In this document: in pieces, positions 63,494 to 64,000 of the stretch | Position numbering within the stretch: the first letter of the stretch is position 1 | Layout of the letters: every line of letters begins with the position of its first letter | DNA from: Hyphomicrobiaceae bacterium | GTDB taxonomy: Bacteria; Pseudomonadota; Alphaproteobacteria; Rhizobiales; Aestuariivirgaceae | Reading direction: 5' to 3' | Assembly (NCBI GenBank): GCA_900298995.1 | Contig: OMIC01000001.1 | Span: 62,001 to 126,000, forward strand | Length of the DNA stretch: 64,000 nt | The notes under the pieces: generated by a model | What the model saw: only the letters and a program-made list of their open reading frames with translations | Told to the model about the DNA's origin: nothing | Database searches by the model: none | Program-made: the position numbers and the translations under genes

Positions 63494-63532
63494 AAAAAGC
63501 CCGCCGGTTCCGGAACGGAAAGCCTGGCGGGC
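63494..63532 (-). terminator. Intrinsic terminator downstream of the cupin gene
   Basis: On the minus strand GCCCGCC (63526-63532) and GGCGGGC (63499-63505) pair, with an inner GTTCCGGAAC self-complementary segment, followed by TTTTTCTTGG. A good rho-independent terminator for minus-strand transcription arriving from the cupin side. Confidence 0.75.
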
Positions 63533-63667
63533 AAGGTCTGCGAAGAAGCTGCCTGGCAATCGCCGCGCAGTGATCCTTATCTAAACCGTGCCTCAGGTGT
63601 TCGGCCAGCGGTCTACGCAGGTTGACATTCTACGGACGGACTCTGCTTTTCCTGCGTTTTCATTAAG

Positions 63668-63685
63668 TTGCATGGAGTCATGCAA
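63668..63685. promoter_or_regulatory. Perfect palindrome, possible operator
   Basis: TTGCATG-gagt-CATGCAA, seven-base arms around a 4-base centre, 77 bases past the cupin stop. It is shaped like a dimeric-regulator site but lies downstream of the nearest known gene. It could equally be an RNA hairpin in the cupin 3' UTR. Confidence 0.35.
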
Positions 63686-63761
63686 TTCCGGAAAGGCTCG
63701 TCCAACATTTCGGGGGACGTCTTTTGGTTGAAGTAAGGCGTATCACACAATCAAAAGTGTC

Positions 63762-64000
63762 TCACTCGACCGTGGTTTCCGGTCCGGCAATGTGGACCGC
63801 CAGAAGGCAGCCATTCGGTGTGTGCGAGCAGTGCTCCGTGCCATCACGGAGCCAAACCAGATCACCCTTCCGGAACACCGTGCCGTCATTCTCTATCAGT
63901 TCACCTTCGAGAATCAGAAACTGCTCATGGCCATTGTGACGATGCGGCCTGGTCGTCATGCCCGGAGGCATGCGGTAGACGTGAAAGCCAACACCCAAGG
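63762..64000 (-). CDS. Cupin-domain protein, 3' part only
   Basis: The gene enters from the right edge; about 79 C-terminal residues are visible. They form most of a single cupin barrel: HVYRMPPGMTTRPHRHNGHE carries the metal-ligand pattern HxH...E, then FLILEGELIENDGTVFRKGD, LVWLRDGTEHCSHTPNG with the last His ligand, and a C-terminal CLLAVHIAGP strand. The pattern resembles the cupin of ChrR-type anti-sigma factors and stand-alone ChrR-like cupins. A TTG near the edge could be a start, but a longer protein is likely. Transcription is toward the terminator at 63494-63532. Confidence 0.75.
   Translation of the reverse strand, partial: LGVGFHVYRMPPGMTTRPHRHNGHEQFLILEGELIENDGTVFRKGDLVWLRDGTEHCSHTPNGCLLAVHIAGPETTVE

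Larger units (their letters stand above)
63380..63761. other. 382-base intergenic region
   Basis: Between the HdeD-family gene and the partial cupin gene, both on the minus strand. It holds a strong promoter for the first (63414-63442), an intrinsic terminator for the second (63494-63532), a perfect palindrome (63668-63685) and an isolated TTGACA at 63622-63627. No open frame with a ribosome-binding site was found. The 230 bases between the cupin stop and the terminator would be an unusually long 3' UTR. Confidence 0.7.

Noticed and set aside
63571-63594. TGATCC near the ChrR-like cupin, as in Rhodobacter sigma-E (RpoE) promoters
   Set aside because: No matching TAAG-type -10 element is found at the required spacing on the plus strand.

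Overview
This is GC-rich DNA (roughly 60-65% by eye) from the chromosome of an alphaproteobacterium, most likely of the Hyphomicrobiales (Rhizobiales). The evidence is gene content and order: a DUF2093 protein, a class II DAHP synthase, citramalate synthase next to cysS, an ileS-lspA-lipoprotein-M16-M16-mutL run, an Atm1-type exporter, psd-pssA, and OppC and putrescine-utilisation proteins of rhizobial type. The species cannot be named from sequence reading alone. No phage, insertion sequence, CRISPR array or rRNA gene is visible. The only RNA gene is one tRNA-Val.

Layout. 1-3.3 kb: acetate/acetyl-CoA interconversion (ackA facing pta) and a short-form citrate synthase. 3.3-16 kb: a polyamine region. 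puuA and puuB diverge, with an old-yellow-enzyme gene coupled to puuB. A long minus-strand run then reads, in transcription order, putrescine aminotransferase, potF, a kinase/PLP-lyase fusion, potH, potI, potG and agmatinase. 16-21.5 kb: an oligopeptide importer with a double-NBD ATPase. 21.5-27.8 kb: a divergent HpnN-like RND protein, a Cys/Met-type PLP enzyme and a secreted subtilase with three C-terminal beta-repeats. 27.8-32.7 kb: pssA, psd, an Atm1-type exporter and a LysM protein with a 27-bp tandem repeat. 32.7-41.4 kb: LOG protein, RarD, cimA with a coupled 44-residue membrane protein, cysS, a DMT transporter, GST, DAHP synthase, a small membrane protein and DUF2093. 41.4-48.4 kb: M29 aminopeptidase, xseA, purD, an APH-fold kinase, tadA, rluB and rsmD. 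48.4-56.7 kb: the ileS to mutL operon. 56.7-62.6 kb: a second ureohydrolase divergent from a DUF1989 protein, then gabD-rpiA-gor and gph. 62.6-64 kb: tRNA-Val, an HdeD-family protein and a partial cupin.

How the genes fit together. Putrescine can enter through PotFHIG or come from agmatine through SpeB. It can be broken down by gamma-glutamylation (PuuA, PuuB) or by direct transamination (SpuC). GabD, 44 kb away, would oxidise the resulting succinate semialdehyde to succinate. The feature that stands out is the 772-residue fusion in the transport operon: an APH-type small-molecule kinase joined to a class III PLP domain with the GKPxGNGHP signature of phospho-lyases. It looks like a one-polypeptide route that phosphorylates an imported amino alcohol and then eliminates phosphate and ammonia. 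The second place for new biochemistry is the divergent ureohydrolase/DUF1989 pair. Many genes overlap by 1-4 nt (ATGA, GTGA, TGATG), so translational coupling is the rule here. At least two genes (gph, DUF1989) appear to start with TTG, and three (potH, the second M16 gene, rpiA) with GTG.
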